Assembly: GCF_004210375.1 (NCBI RefSeq)
Contig: NC_134825.1
Location: 69,121,558 to 69,185,557, forward strand
Direction: 5' to 3'
Length of the DNA stretch: 64,000 bases
From: Tachypleus tridentatus
Taxonomy: Eukaryota > Arthropoda > Merostomata > Xiphosura > Limulidae
The notes beneath the pieces were generated by a model, which worked only from the letters and a program-made list of their open reading frames with translations, did no database searches and was not told the origin of the DNA. The number at the start of each line of letters is the position of its first letter. The first letter of the stretch is position 1. The position numbers and the translations under genes were made by a program. Below are positions 33,119 to 44,071 of the stretch, one piece after another.

Positions 33119-33566
33119 ATATGTAACAAAATTTTTCTTTTTTTTTCCTGGGCAGGAAGTATTATTTTCCACTTGCTTATGCCTAAAATAAATGGAAAAG
33201 ACATATTTTTCTCTTCAAACTTTGCTTTTGTGACCCGAATTCCCTGTACCCACTCCGCCAGATACGTGAAAGTGATTTACATTACAGTCGCAAATCTCGA
33301 GAAACTACTCACTTTTAAACATTTTTGTATAACTTTAGTATAAATACATGTAAATAATGATTCATATGTTGTTTTATTCAGATCTTATGCAAACGAAAAT
33401 GTGCAAATTTGCCCGTTTTTACATAGAAAATAAGTTAATTTCTAAATTTCATTATCCATGTCACAAAAGCAAAGTTTGAAGGAAATAATGGTCATTTCTT
33501 GTACTTTTACAACATAAGCAATTAAGAAATAACACATACTATCCACGAACAAAATCTGTGTTACAT
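33119..33566. mobile_element. Foldback (MITE-like) element with long imperfect TIRs
   Basis: The ends are imperfect inverted repeats: ATGTAACAAAATTTTT near 33119 against AAAATCTGTGTTACAT near 33551-33566. Inside, CTTCAAACTTTGCTTTTGTG (33214-33233) is repeated inverted as CACAAAAGCAAAGTTTGAAG (33462-33481), and GCTTATG / CATAAGC also pair. There is no coding capacity. It appears to split older sequence that continues on either side. Boundaries are approximate and I could not define a target-site duplication. Confidence 0.5.
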
Positions 33567-34536
33567 TAAATAAGGAGTGAGAGGACTTTCCCAGAAAACT
33601 CCTTCATGTTCCTATGAAAAATCTCAGACAAGAGATGGACCGAGGAGAGGTACTGCAACAGAGTCATCACAGTATGACAAAGACAGAAATAGTAAATACC
33701 TGATAGATGAATGGGAGATTCGTGATCTGCTACTCCCACACCCGAACAGGCAGAAGTGAACCCAACCATTTTTTGGTCCAGACACGAACAATCTATCCAA
33801 TGTTAAGAGAGAAGGAAATGATCCATAGCACGAAGGGACGAGGCATACTGATGCTACCACCCAACTAAGAGGTGAAGTGCTCAACACAAACCCAAATATC
33901 AAGGGATGGGGAAAAGTAAATGAGGTAGGGAGGCAGAACTATATGAAAGGGGAAAGACTGGAACGATAAGAAGTAGAATGAAGAAACAAAACATCTCATG
34001 ATAAATAAATTCGAAAAACAAAACTAATGAAAGTTGATCAGGATCGTCGGGAACTGTGTGAGAAGGCATGGCAAACTCGGTTGGGGTGAGAAGAAATAAT
34101 CAAAATCCTTTTCAGACAAATGTTGCCCCATATAATGCTCAATCTTCCTGTGAATGAATGCAAATAAATAGCTTGCTTGGTCGCTTGCACCTATGGCTTG
34201 AAGTATGGCATCACATAAATGAGAAAGATCCGAAGTAGTACGTGACGTTAACTTCGGAATTCGGGTTTGAGCTCGAACAAACAAGTGAAATATTAAAACA
34301 AGAGTAAATAAATTCTTTCAAAGTTAAAGCGGAAATTTCTTGAAATAAATAGTAAGTTACACTAACGTAAACCACTCTAAGCAGAACTTGAACAAAAAGA
34401 AAAAAAAATGATGTTTCGATAGTGGCACATAAGAGGGAGATACATGCATGCGTAACGCGACGGTTGTGTATTTCTATTGGTGGAAAAATGACGCATGATG
34501 ATTTGCGTGTGAGATTTGTTGAAATCTTTGATTTAA
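33567..34536. other. Possible 5' part of the LINE or unclassified sequence
   Basis: The composition matches the decayed LINE to the left. Minus-strand open frames of 67-92 codons (33566-33769, 33624-33902, 34024-34284) may be remains of its first ORF, but no zinc knuckle or other marker was recognised. Confidence 0.3.
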
Positions 34537-34699
34537 ATCAGGCCCGACGAGAGGGGTGTCAGGGGGGCCAGTGCCCCTGGGTTCGGGTGTCTAGAGGCCC
34601 AGGAGGACAGCGTATATATAATGTTTTGCCAACTGTTTTTGGAAGGGGTCCTTGATGCTTGCTGTCCTGGGGCCCGTAATGGCTCTCGACGGGCCTGAT
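34537..34699. mobile_element. Small GC-rich MITE with 17-bp TIRs
   Basis: The ATCAGGCCCGACGAGAG end (34537-34553) and CTCTCGACGGGCCTGAT end (34683-34699) are inverted repeats with one mismatch. The 163-bp interior is G/C-rich (GGGGGGCCAGTGCCCCTGGG) in an AT-rich setting and has no coding capacity. No clear target-site duplication is visible, so the superfamily is undetermined; CAGG ends are reminiscent of hAT elements. Confidence 0.55.
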
Positions 34700-35405
34700 T
34701 CCAATAGGTGGGTGCAAAAATGCTTGTGGAATGCGTTATAAAAAAATCGTGTATGGAGGGCAGAACAAAATGGTAAAAGCTAATTTTGTGAGAGGAGGAA
34801 AGTACCTTATTACAAGATTAAAATAACTTTGAAACTTACGGGTAGTGTTTTACAGTAGTTTCTACATTTAACAATGTGTAAAAAATTGTTTACGGAAGAT
34901 AACAACTTTTATTTAAACATGGGTATTTTTTTTATAGGAAGGCCAAATTGAGAAAAATGTTGTATCCACTAAGAGGGATCGAACTTCTGATGATACAAAT
35001 TCAAAAACTTTCATCCGTTTCGCAGGAGTCGTTTAATTAGAAACACCGTAAGAAATATCCAGTCTGTTTTCTTTTGATATTAGTATTGTTACACAAGCAT
35101 TAATATTTGCTTTATCTTTTACACCTGTGCAATACAAATGACATATTTTATAATGAATTATATTTCAAGTTAAATTGTATGACCTCTAGGTGGTTCATAA
35201 CTTTAATGGTATAATTTAGAGCATTCTATACGGGATTTTGTTTATTTTTCACCGTCTTGTGATTACATAATTCAAAAGCTGCTCTTTGTTTACATCACTG
35301 GTGTCAGAGCATTGAATATTCAGTTACTTTCTAAATATACGTATATCATTGAGTTAGAATTATTACTTCATAGTTGTAATATTAATGATTACATTTCTTT
35401 ACCAG
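34700..35405. other. Non-coding upstream of first visible PAK exon
   Basis: AT-rich sequence ending in the polypyrimidine/acceptor ACATTTCTTTACCAG at 35391-35405. The CRIB/p21-binding exon expected upstream in a PAK gene was not recognised anywhere in the window. Confidence 0.4.
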
Positions 35406-35605
35406 TGTGCAAAACCTGTTGAAAAAGAGGGAGAAGTAAATAATTGCTCATCTCTTGGACTTCAAAGAAAAGATATCAGAAACAGTAACAATCCCATGAT
35501 CAAGTCAAATATGACATATGAAGAATTTCTGCAAAAGTTTAAAACTCTAGTTTCTATGGAAGATCCTTATAAGAAATATACCAATTTAAAAAAAATTGGT
35601 CATGG
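35406..35605 (+). CDS. PAK-like kinase, exon before kinase domain and start of G-loop
   Basis: A 200-bp exon lies between TTTCTTTACCAG and CATGG|GTAAGTTT, phase 0 in and phase 2 out. It encodes a linker, then MTYEEFLQKFKTLVSMEDP, YKKYTNLKKIGHG. In p21-activated kinases (group I PAKs, effectors of Rac and Cdc42) the same place reads M-x-x-E-E-(I/F)-L-x-K-(L/F)-x-x-(I/L)-V-S, then D-P-x-K-K-Y-T, followed by the glycine loop. The residue order and the exon border inside the glycine loop fit PAK well. This is the first visible of five exons running to 44101. The regulatory CRIB and autoinhibitory parts are not in view. Because of the downstream stop and missing exons this may be a decaying paralogue. 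Confidence 0.85.
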
Positions 35606-35774
35606 GTAAGTTTAAAAAAATAATATATACCTCATCAGCTTTTATTCGTATAAACTTAAAGAAAAGTATGGTAATTGAATAGGGTAATTTCACTTATTAA
35701 TATTTGAATTCAGGATTGACGTTTTGTATTGGAGTTGGACCGAAGTCTGAGTCCAAAGTATGAATGCTTAAAAC

Positions 35775-35959
35775 TTTGGCATTCCACTCTTAATCCCAGG
35801 GTCGTAGGTTCGAATCCCCGTCGCACCAAACATGCCCGTCCTTTCAGCCGTGGGGACGTTATAATGTAGCGTTCAATCCCATTATTCGTTGGTAAAAGAG
35901 TAGCTCAACAGTTGATAGTGGGTGGTGATGACTAGCTACCTTTCCTCTAGTCTTACACT
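35775..35959 (+). repeat. SINE family A in PAK intron
   Basis: Clear from the B box (GTAGGTTCGAATCCCCGTCG) through body to TCTAGTCTTACAC; the head 5' of 35790 is eroded and the tail is missing. It faces an inverted copy 34 bp downstream. Confidence 0.8.
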
Positions 35960-35993
35960 TTTCCAACCTTCCACAAAGTTTCAAGTTTGTTTG

Positions 35994-36259
35994 TTTTGAA
36001 TTTCTCGCAAAGCTACTCCAGAGCTATCTGCGCTAGCCGTCTCTAATTTAGCAGTGTAAGACAAGAGAGAAAGCAGCTAGTCATCACCACCCACCACCAA
36101 CTCTTGGGCTCCTCTTTAACCAACAAATAGTGAGATTGACCGTCACATTATAGCGTCCTCGCCGCTGAAGGGGCGAATATGTTCGGTGCGACGGAGATTC
36201 GAACCCGCGACCATCAAATTACGAGTCGAACGCCTAAATCCACCTGGCCTTGCCGGGCC
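35994..36259 (-). repeat. SINE family A, inverted partner in PAK intron
   Basis: Full-length minus-strand copy, tail GAATTTCTCGCAAAGCTACT to head GGCCCGGCAAGGCC. With 35775-35959 it could fold as a long hairpin in the PAK pre-mRNA. Confidence 0.85.
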
Positions 36260-36884
36260 AATATTGCAATTTAAAGTTAAATTTGTACTCAGTAATAAAA
36301 TATTCGAAACAAAACTATTTTTAAAATATAGTACTAATTTATAATTAATTAGTAGGTATTATGTCACCTTAACTATATCACTTCGTTAATCAGTTACTTA
36401 TTTTTTAAACCAAAATGTGACATTTTTAAAAAATTCGTGTTGTAGGTTCATTAATTTTTGAAAAACTATTCAGTTGAATGAATACATGACATTAAACTGA
36501 TTATTTTTTGAATTTCGCATAATGAATTCTTTCTATCTTCTTCAAATTCTTTTATACAGCAGGGCACAAAGTTCTGTATTATTATCCTGCTAAAATTCAA
36601 AGCAGGAGTTTATTAAATGTCATTATACATGTTACTAAAGTATGGCACCTTCTTCATAATACTTCCAACCTTGACAATATTTCACTTTTTTCTTTTGTGT
36701 AAGGATAAAAAAGATACTAGGGATGTAAACATGTTAGTATGGATAAGAAAAGTATTAGTTCAAACTGAAAGCTACTAGTTGATTCATTTTATTATTATAA
36801 TGACTTAATTATTACAAAGTGTAAATGCATACATATCTCTTTTAATTGATATGACTCTTTTCATAACATTATTACACTATATTC

Positions 36885-37131
36885 GGCCCGGCATGGCCAG
36901 GTGGCGTCCGACTCGTAATCTGAGGGTAGCGGGTTCGAATCTTAGTCGCACCAAACATGCTCGCCCTTTCAGCCGTGAGGGCGTTATAATGTGACGTATT
37001 ACCACTATTCGTTGGTAAAAGAGTAGCTCAAGAGTTGGCGTTGGGTGGTGATGACTAGGTGCCTTCCCTCTAGTCTTACGCTACTAAATTAGGGACAGCT
37101 AGCCCTCGAGTAACTCTGTGCGAAATTCAAT
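36885..37131 (+). repeat. SINE family A in PAK intron
   Basis: Nearly full-length plus-strand copy (GGCCCGGCATGGCCAGGTGG to GTGCGAAATTCAATTAAAA) with a good B box (GCGGGTTCGAATC). It lacks a few bases between the two tRNA boxes and in the 3' body. Confidence 0.85.
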
Positions 37132-37858
37132 TAAAAAAAAAAACACACTATATGTGATGCAAAGGACAGGCTGGTAATCCCATTGGTATTGAAAATATGA
37201 TTTAACTTAGAAAATATACAAATGTTCAACATTAGAAACACCTTGCCACATTATGATCTATCGAGGAAAAAAAAATTAGTTACAAGTGGGCATTGTGATT
37301 CATCTCATCCAAATACAGCTAGTATATTTTACATCAACAAAACTTTGCATTAAAAAATAACTAGTCCCAGCAAAAATAGTCTCATAGTTCAGAAAGTGTT
37401 ATAAATTATTGGATATTTCGATGTAAAAGGAGAAATTGGGAAATTACGAAGAATAAAATTACACCATAGGAAGACATCATTACCATGTGAACTTTTAATG
37501 TACATTTGACCACACACAGGGTTACAACGTTTATAGAGCAAAGTAAGCCATGTGTCATTAGTATTGTTATGCTTAAAAGCATGCATTCATTACAAAAAAA
37601 GGATTAATTTATGCATGTAGGCTTAGCTGAATTACAACATTAAAGATTCAAAACTAACATTACATAATGGATGTATCTTGAATGTAACAGGAGAACAGAA
37701 TTACTGTATAATAGTGTAAATATACAGTATAACGACCTTACAAAAATATAAGGCTAGAAACATGTAAAGGCATAATAATTTTATTACAAGAATACAGTAA
37801 TGTCTTTGTATCAGGTAACCAACATACCACAGATAATAATGTTTTTTTATTGTTTCAG
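37132..37858. other. PAK intron, AT-rich
   Basis: No repeat or exon recognised; it ends in the acceptor TTATTGTTTCAG at 37847-37858. Confidence 0.5.
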
Positions 37859-38045
37859 CGCTTCAGGAATTGTTTATAAAGCGTTAGAAATTGGTACTGG
37901 TAGAGAAGTTGCTATCAAGCAAATAAACGTATCCAAGGAAACTAAAACTGAACTGTTCTTTATTGAAATTCTCAGATTAAGGGAACACAAAAACCAAAAT
38001 ATAGTGAACTACATTGACACCTATCATGTAGGTGAAGAACTCTGG
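37859..38045 (+). CDS. PAK-like kinase, N-lobe exon
   Basis: A 187-bp exon, phase 2 in and phase 0 out, between ATTGTTTCAG and CTCTGG|GTAAAT. Joined to the previous exon it completes the glycine loop [12 protein letters not shown]. It then gives [11 protein letters not shown] with the ATP-anchoring Lys in [17 protein letters not shown] with the alpha-C Glu, [16 protein letters not shown] and the entry to the hinge. The NIVNYID/LD...VG-ELW pattern is characteristic of PAKs. The ATP-binding half is therefore intact. The longer open frame to 38093 simply reads through the donor. Confidence 0.9.
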
Positions 38046-38939
38046 GTAAATTTTCATGGTGTTACATATTACTTTATTTTATTTATAATTTGACATGTTA
38101 TAATGTATGGGTTAAGATATTGTCTTCATTAAATTAATTTGTTTAATTTTGAGCAACATGAGAAATTTAAGAAAAGTTTTGTATGCCACTTTCACAGATC
38201 CGATTTTTTCTTAATTGTGATTATAAATAGTTTTAGAGCAAGGATTGTGAGTTGGAGACACATCTGCTTCAGATACAATAATTTTTAATTCATTCCATAT
38301 ATGTATATATATTTAGAATTACTTTATACTTGCATACTGTGTACCTACCAGTACATTATCTCTCACCAGCATAAGGTTTATCTGTAACATTTTAGTTATT
38401 ATGGTTGTTGAAACTGTTTAATACAGGAAAAGTTGAGTTTGTTCAATTATTAGCAGCTTACATGATACAGTATATTAGGAAAAGCTATAAACATTAAGTA
38501 ATCAATTTTTTACACAAAATACGATCTTACTTAATTTTTTATAACTGTTAGGAACCAGATCACAGATTTAGTCACCAATTATATAAAAGAATGTACTTGA
38601 AAAATGAAAATTAGAAATAGAAAAATTAACAAAGAGGTAGAAAAGTATTCTTTGCTAGTTCAACACCCTTAAAACTGAATTTAATATATTTATCTTCTGT
38701 GAACCACACAGCTTTATATATAATACAAATCTATCTCTTAAAGAATACTAAAGAACTATTGTTACTTTTTTCCAACTTCATGAATAAATTTTTGGAAGAA
38801 TTTTGGTATGAGTATTTTGTTAGAAATGTCATTACTGACAGAATCCTAAATCAGGAAGTAAAATTATTTTGTGTTACTAGTATGTATGATTTTAGTAAAG
38901 AACAAAATGTAAGTGAAAATTTAAACTTCCTTTGTATAG
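38046..38939. other. PAK intron
   Basis: AT-rich; the 92-codon open frame at 38699-38977 is mainly intron read-through overlapping the next exon out of frame. Acceptor CTTTGTATAG at 38930-38939. Confidence 0.5.
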
Positions 38940-39032
38940 ATTGTAATGGAGTATTTGTCCAGTGGATCTCTGACTGATGTTGTAACAAAAGCTTGCATGA
39001 AAGAAAAGGAAACACCAGGAGTTTGTAGAAAA
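38940..39032 (+). CDS. PAK-like kinase, hinge exon
   Basis: A 93-bp exon (31 codons, phase 0 both ends) between TTTGTATAG and AGAAAA|GTATGTGAG. It encodes [15 protein letters not shown] and then a CM-containing acidic/basic helix ending VCRK. IVMEYL is the hinge, and the GSLTDVVT...C...VCR signature is specific to the PAK group of STE20 kinases. Exon borders at ELW|(I/V)VMEYL and VCR(K/E)| match those I know for PAK genes. Confidence 0.9.
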
Positions 39033-40733
39033 GTATGTGAGATTGATTGTTGTTAGTTGATATGTTTTACAGAAGAGATCTGATGATTGTATTTTACTTA
39101 GGTCTGTAGAATAATAATTTTATTTCCTTGCAAAAACTCTTATGACCTATGTAGCAAAAAATTGATACTTCCATAAACTTTCATTTCTACAGTGATAAAG
39201 AACAATTTAAATAATATTTCAGCTGGTAATAGTGTAATTCCATAAAAAATTGATGAGGTTATCATAGTATAAACTCCGTGAAGTTACTTGAACTTACAAG
39301 AAGTTTCACCTCCAGTGCATTATATGGAAACATATCTTCAACAAGTCTACAATTTTTTTTTAAATTTACCATTGGCAAGTTTTAACTGAACTAAATATCA
39401 GTCTGAACCACGTTAAAACTTAAACCTTTGATATTAAGTACATAGTATATTCCAAAGAAATAAATACCAGAAAGACTTAAAAAATGGTTCAGCCTGAAAA
39501 TAGGTTAAAATATTACAATTTTAGAATTAATTTTACACAAAGTAAAAAAAACAAAACTAGTTAAGGTTGTGAAGAACACATAATTTAGATACTACTGCAG
39601 GCAATGGTTTAGTCTTTCAGGAGCGAGTGGAAACGTAAAATCTACTATTATGTTGTGTAAGTAATATTTCACTAATAACATTGTTTATATATAATAATAA
39701 AAAAGTGTATGTAACTCTGTATCTCCAAGAAGAAAGAGCACAGAGACTCAGCTTTTGCACCCATATTAATGGATCCCTGAGGGTGTGCATCTGCGTATTA
39801 ATTATTCTTATGTATCTTTTTAATGAGGTAAATCAGTGGAACTACACAGAAAAGAAATATTTTCCTATATAAAAACTTCTAATTTATAGAAAAGTTAATA
39901 CATTTTGATAACAATGGGCTCAAACAGTGGTTTTTGTGTTGTGCTGTTTAGCAAGAAAGATATATAGGGTATACTTTCGTGTTAAAATGGGCTCAGAATA
40001 CATACACACTGACATAATAATGTAGCATAGGCAGACTTGAGTCTTTACTATTTCATTATGAGTTGGGGCCCACATGCCGTGGAACAATAGCCAGTCCACC
40101 TCTGTAGTGTAGAATATATCAACCTAATAACTTGAGCAAAGCTGGGTACCTTAGTTTGTATAACAACATGTAATATATAGGAAAGCTAGTGCACTTTGAT
40201 AACAATGCTTTCCAGCAATGGCTTTTATGTCATGTTGCTTGACTAAAAAAGTATAGTCAAATATTGTTGTTAGCCTGTGTATAGGAAATATAACATGACA
40301 TATGTAAATGACAGAATTGGGAAAATATTTGTTTATTTCTCAATTTATCATCTCCATTCATTAAAGATATGTGTTTTCTATTAAAAGTATTCATGATATA
40401 ACAGAAAATACCTTAATTTAGAAACAATTTAAGATTAAAACTGCACAGAGGCAATCCCTCAAGGTTGTTGGTCTCAATCTATAAAGCCCATGCTTTTATC
40501 ATGATCAGGGCATGAGAAACCAACTAATATATCAACATAATAACTTGTGTGAAGCCAAATACTTTTCCTAGTTATCAATATAAACAGCTTTAATATTTTC
40601 TTCTTTCACTCAGTATTTGTACTGTTGTCTCCAAATATTATAATACACACACACACACACATATAAAGTTTTAAATATCTGATATTGATTTATTAAAATA
40701 TTAATAGTTGAAATAAATTCATATTTCATTTAG
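39033..40733. other. PAK intron with diverged internal repeats
   Basis: Segments at about 39885-39965 and 40170-40245 resemble each other (TTTTGATAACAATG and then a CAGTGGTTTTTGT or CAATGGCTTTTAT phrase). TATATCAACCTAATAACTTG at about 40115 recurs with one change at about 40528. A CA microsatellite lies at 40647-40662. Nothing coding. Confidence 0.4.
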
Positions 40734-40833
40734 GTTTTTCAGGGATTAGAGTATCTTCACCATAATCATGTTATTCACAGAGATATCAAAAGTGACAATA
40801 TTTTACTTGGAACAGGTGGTTAGGTAAAATTAG
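40734..40833 (+). CDS. PAK-like kinase, catalytic-loop exon with in-frame stop
   Basis: A 100-bp exon between TTCATTTAG and AAATTAG|GTAAGG, phase 0 in and phase 1 out. It encodes QGLEYLHHNHVIHRDIKSDN and then ILLGTGG, stop, VKL. The HRD motif with its catalytic Asp, the RDIKSDN catalytic loop and the VKL just before the expected DFG are all there. A TAG at 40821-40823 replaces the residue between GG and VKL; one substitution from GAG (Glu) or TCG (Ser) would produce it. An alternative donor at ACAG|GTGGTT would skip the stop but delete the VKL that PAKs need. Either a pseudogene allele, an assembly error or a truncated product is possible. Confidence 0.85.
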
Positions 40834-41796
40834 GTAAGGTTTTAGACGTATGCCTTTGTGAAAAATACAGTTCCAAATATTTTAGCTTGTTTGTGACAAA
40901 ATTTCCTTTAAGCATAGATTAGTTGACAATACATTAGCCTTGTAGTTTTATTAAAACAGAAGGTTTTGCTAGTGATTGCCAGTTGAAAACAATCTAGTTA
41001 AAGTGATGTTTTATTTTTGAAAAAGCAAAAATATTTATGTGTGTACATGTATATAAACTTATGTATTTATATATATTAATAAAAAGTAATATTTCTTTCA
41101 AGGTATTATAAGCCAATTATATAAACATAGCAAACACAGAACAAATATAGAAATTGTTTTCAAAGTTTGTCTGTCTAAACTTTAATTTTTCAAGCTTTTG
41201 CTGTTAGAAAAACAAGCTAATTGTGGATGTTTTTTTTTCTCTTTCACATTCCTTTTTTGTTTACTGAAGATCAGAATGTAAAAAAATATACATTTTTGGT
41301 GTATGTTTTACACACCTCTGGTTTACAGCCACAGTTAACAAATTAAGAAATAAATAGAGAAGACACAACATCTGCAGTGAAATGTTTTATAATATTATGT
41401 TTAACTTATACAACATTTCAGTGGCTTACAATATTTAGATTGCAAAATTTAAATTATTTTATTACACGTGTAGATAGTGTTTCATGGAAACTTTTGTCTC
41501 TTAAAATCCAGTCAAAATAATGAGTTCTGTTACTGAATAAAATGTTTATTGGGCTCCAATCGTATAATTGTTCCATATTCCTATGTTCATTACAATATAC
41601 TTACAGTTATAATCTTATGTATCTTCCTAATTAATTTTTAAATTATTATAATCATGTTTTCCTTTTATTTATCTTAAAAAGTTGTTATATTTGATATTTT
41701 TATATTATGTTGTGGCTGTTTATTTCTTCATATTTATTTCAATATCAAATCTTTAAATATTATTGAAATATATTTTCTAGTAGTGTACAGTTAATG
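40834..41796. other. PAK intron, AT-rich; expected kinase exons not seen
   Basis: This is where exons for DFG, activation loop, APE and C-lobe helices would be expected, up to 44071. I scanned for GTPYWMAPE-like and DxWSLG-like coding and found none here or beyond the hAT fragment. Confidence 0.45.
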
Positions 41797-42436
41797 ACAG
41801 GTTCGGGCCGCTCGAATCCAGACGCGTCCTACATCACTTTCCTCCGCTCCCTTTAGTCCAAGCCTGGATTTTACAACAGGGCTCATTAGACCTGTGTTTG
41901 TGGCCCTCATTAATCCATGAAATATCAGATTATCACCGTCTTCTAATAAAGTGCTGGTGCTTTATGGTAAAAGAACAATATATTCTCTTCTCATAGATAG
42001 TAAAAATATTGTATTTTCTTGTATAATCAGAACACAAACACATTCACATCACCCCAGGCTCAGAATGAAATAATGGAGATGTTCAGCCATCAAATACTGA
42101 GGAACAAAGCACACGAAGTGCAGCAAAGAAAAACTTTGCATTCATGGTTGATTGCACTCAAGATGTTACAGGTGCCGAACAGGAAGCAATATGTGTACAA
42201 TACGTAGATGAGAACCTTGACGTCCATGAGACATTTCTTGGTTTGTACAGTGTTTCCAATACAATTGGTGAAACAATATTCTCGACTATACTTGATGTAC
42301 TGACTAGACTCAATTTACCACTGTCAGGATTAAGATAACAAATTTATGATGGAGCCACTAACATGAGTGGTGCGTACAGTGGATGCCAGGCCAAAATAAA
42401 AGAGAAGCAACCGTCAGCTTTGTTTTTTCACTGCGT
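41797..42436 (+). pseudogene. hAT transposase fragment, ZMYM1-like type, in PAK intron
   Basis: From 42060, in two frames joined by a frameshift near 42140, the sequence gives QNEIMEMFSHQILRNKAHEV, then FAFMVDCTQDVTGAEQEAIC, then a VQYVDENLDVHETFLGLYSV segment. After these comes LSGLR, an in-frame stop at 42336-42338, QIYDGATNMSGAYSGCQA and a final FHC. D-x-T-x-D...EQE, FLGLY and YDGA-NMSG-Y-GCQA are diagnostic of the hAT group that includes ZMYM1-like proteins, and contain the first two catalytic carboxylates. It ends abruptly at a SINE. The GC-richer 41797-41960 (CAGGTTCGGGCCGCTCGAAT) could be its 5' flank. Confidence 0.8.
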
Positions 42437-42589
42437 AGCCATGCCGGGCCTTTATTAGTAGTATTTACGGTAACATTATAATGCCCACATGGTTGAAAGG
42501 GCGAGCATGTTTGGTGCAATGGGGATTCGAACCCGCGACCTTCAGATTGCGAGTCGAGTGCCTTATCCACCTGGCCATGCCGCACTAGA
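42437..42589 (-). repeat. SINE family A, 5' part, inserted at the end of the hAT fragment
   Basis: Minus-strand head and body, 42589 (GCGGCATGGCCAGGTGG) down to TAATGTTACCGT, with an excellent B box (CGGGTTCGAATCCC). A second tiny head end (GGCCCGGCATGGC, 42438-42450) lies beyond it in the same orientation, indicating a tandem or rearranged insertion. Confidence 0.8.
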
Positions 42590-43673
42590 GTTGATTTGTA
42601 ACTGGGAGAAGTGTTTGAACTAAATAGTGATGTTCCTATGATAAAATTTTTAACATTACACAACTCGGTTTTGTTGAAGTTCATTTTCAGATACTTTAAA
42701 TTTTAATGCATTAACTATTGATAGAAAACACTTGATTTTACTCTATTTTGTACAGTTCATCTAATAGGTAGTTCTCTATACATATTAGTCATGACAAAAA
42801 GTTGTTGAGTGTTAACATTTTTCCTTGCCATCATTCATACATACACATGGTGTAGATGCATAAACAACTTATATAAATACAAAAATGCTATTCAGTGAAG
42901 AAGGATATTAATAACTTTTATATTTATGTGTATAAGTTTAATAAGATACAATTTGTTGTATAGTAGTAAGAGTTACTTACCCGTTTGTTGTATTTCTATA
43001 AATTTTTGCATAGCAAATGTTTTAAATTCAAAATAAATAAATGACTCACTGTAGTATTATGCATTGCAAATAGAAATAATAATAACTGTGTTAGTGGGTT
43101 ATGTAAATCCTTTAAAAAAAAAAAGACCATTTATACATATCTGTGCACATTTTAACATGATAAAGAATATAAGATCATTCCATATTTTTGAATACTTTCT
43201 TTGATGCATGAGTGAGAGGAAACTAAACAAATCTACTAAAAATACATGTACATTAAACTCCCATTGGAAAACAAATATTTATTTTGAAAATGTTTATAAA
43301 TAGTGTAAATATTTGTTTAAGTAATTCATGTAAAAATTCATTTCTTTAATGGTTTGAGGAAAGGAATTAGAAGAACCTTGTTGATTTTGTTTTTTTTCTT
43401 TATTGCTGCCTAGAGTTGAACTCTCATGCCAAAGTAAGGAAAGTTTTATAGCATGTCATATATTGTTATACAACTGGGAATTGTTCAAGAAGTTATAGAA
43501 ATACTTGTAGGGCTGCTGATGTGTAGTAACTTTTATTTTTCTAATTTTTTAATGCTCTTTATGATAAGTATGTGTAACATTTTCTATCAGTAGAATTCAA
43601 ATCTGAAGCCGTGCTTACAGAGGAGCGGTTGAAAATAAATTCTTATAGATTCTTGTATAGTTCTCGTTGGATT
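42590..43673. other. PAK intron, AT-rich
   Basis: No repeat boundary or exon recognised; poly-A run near 43114-43125. Confidence 0.45.
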
Positions 43674-43877
43674 TATAGACTTATAAAACTTAAACTTTTT
43701 CTTTTTTTCAAGCATCAAAGATTTCATCAATGCTAAGAATGGTTTAATTGTATTTCAGTCCAACTTGACTTTTTTTATAGACTTATAAAACTTAAACTTT
43801 TTCCTTTTTTCAAGCATCAAAGATTTCATCAATGCTAAGAATGGTTTAGTTGTATTTCAGTCCAACTTGACTTTTTT
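43674..43877 (+). repeat. Tandem duplication, 2 x 102 bp
   Basis: Two adjacent copies of a 102-bp unit starting TATAGACTTATAAAACTTAA and ending CCAACTTGACTTTTTT, with only two or three differences (for example TTTAATTG against TTTAGTTG). It is a recent local duplication within the presumed PAK intron. Confidence 0.9.
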
Positions 43878-44071
43878 AGTGTAAATTGTGTTAGTAAAAA
43901 TTTGTAGTTCAATATATGGAATTATTTACTCTTAAGTTGCCAGCATGTCATTAGAGTGCTGTACACTGTAAAAATATATTAAACTTATAATGTACAGAGA
44001 CTAATTTACTAAAATGGGTGTAATGTAGAAAAAACATATTTTCTGAACAAATATTTTTATTTTACACACAG

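Noticed and set aside
42358-42684. 108-codon minus-strand ORF
   Set aside because: Reads through the family A SINE; the long frame is a chance product of the SINE and the hAT complement.
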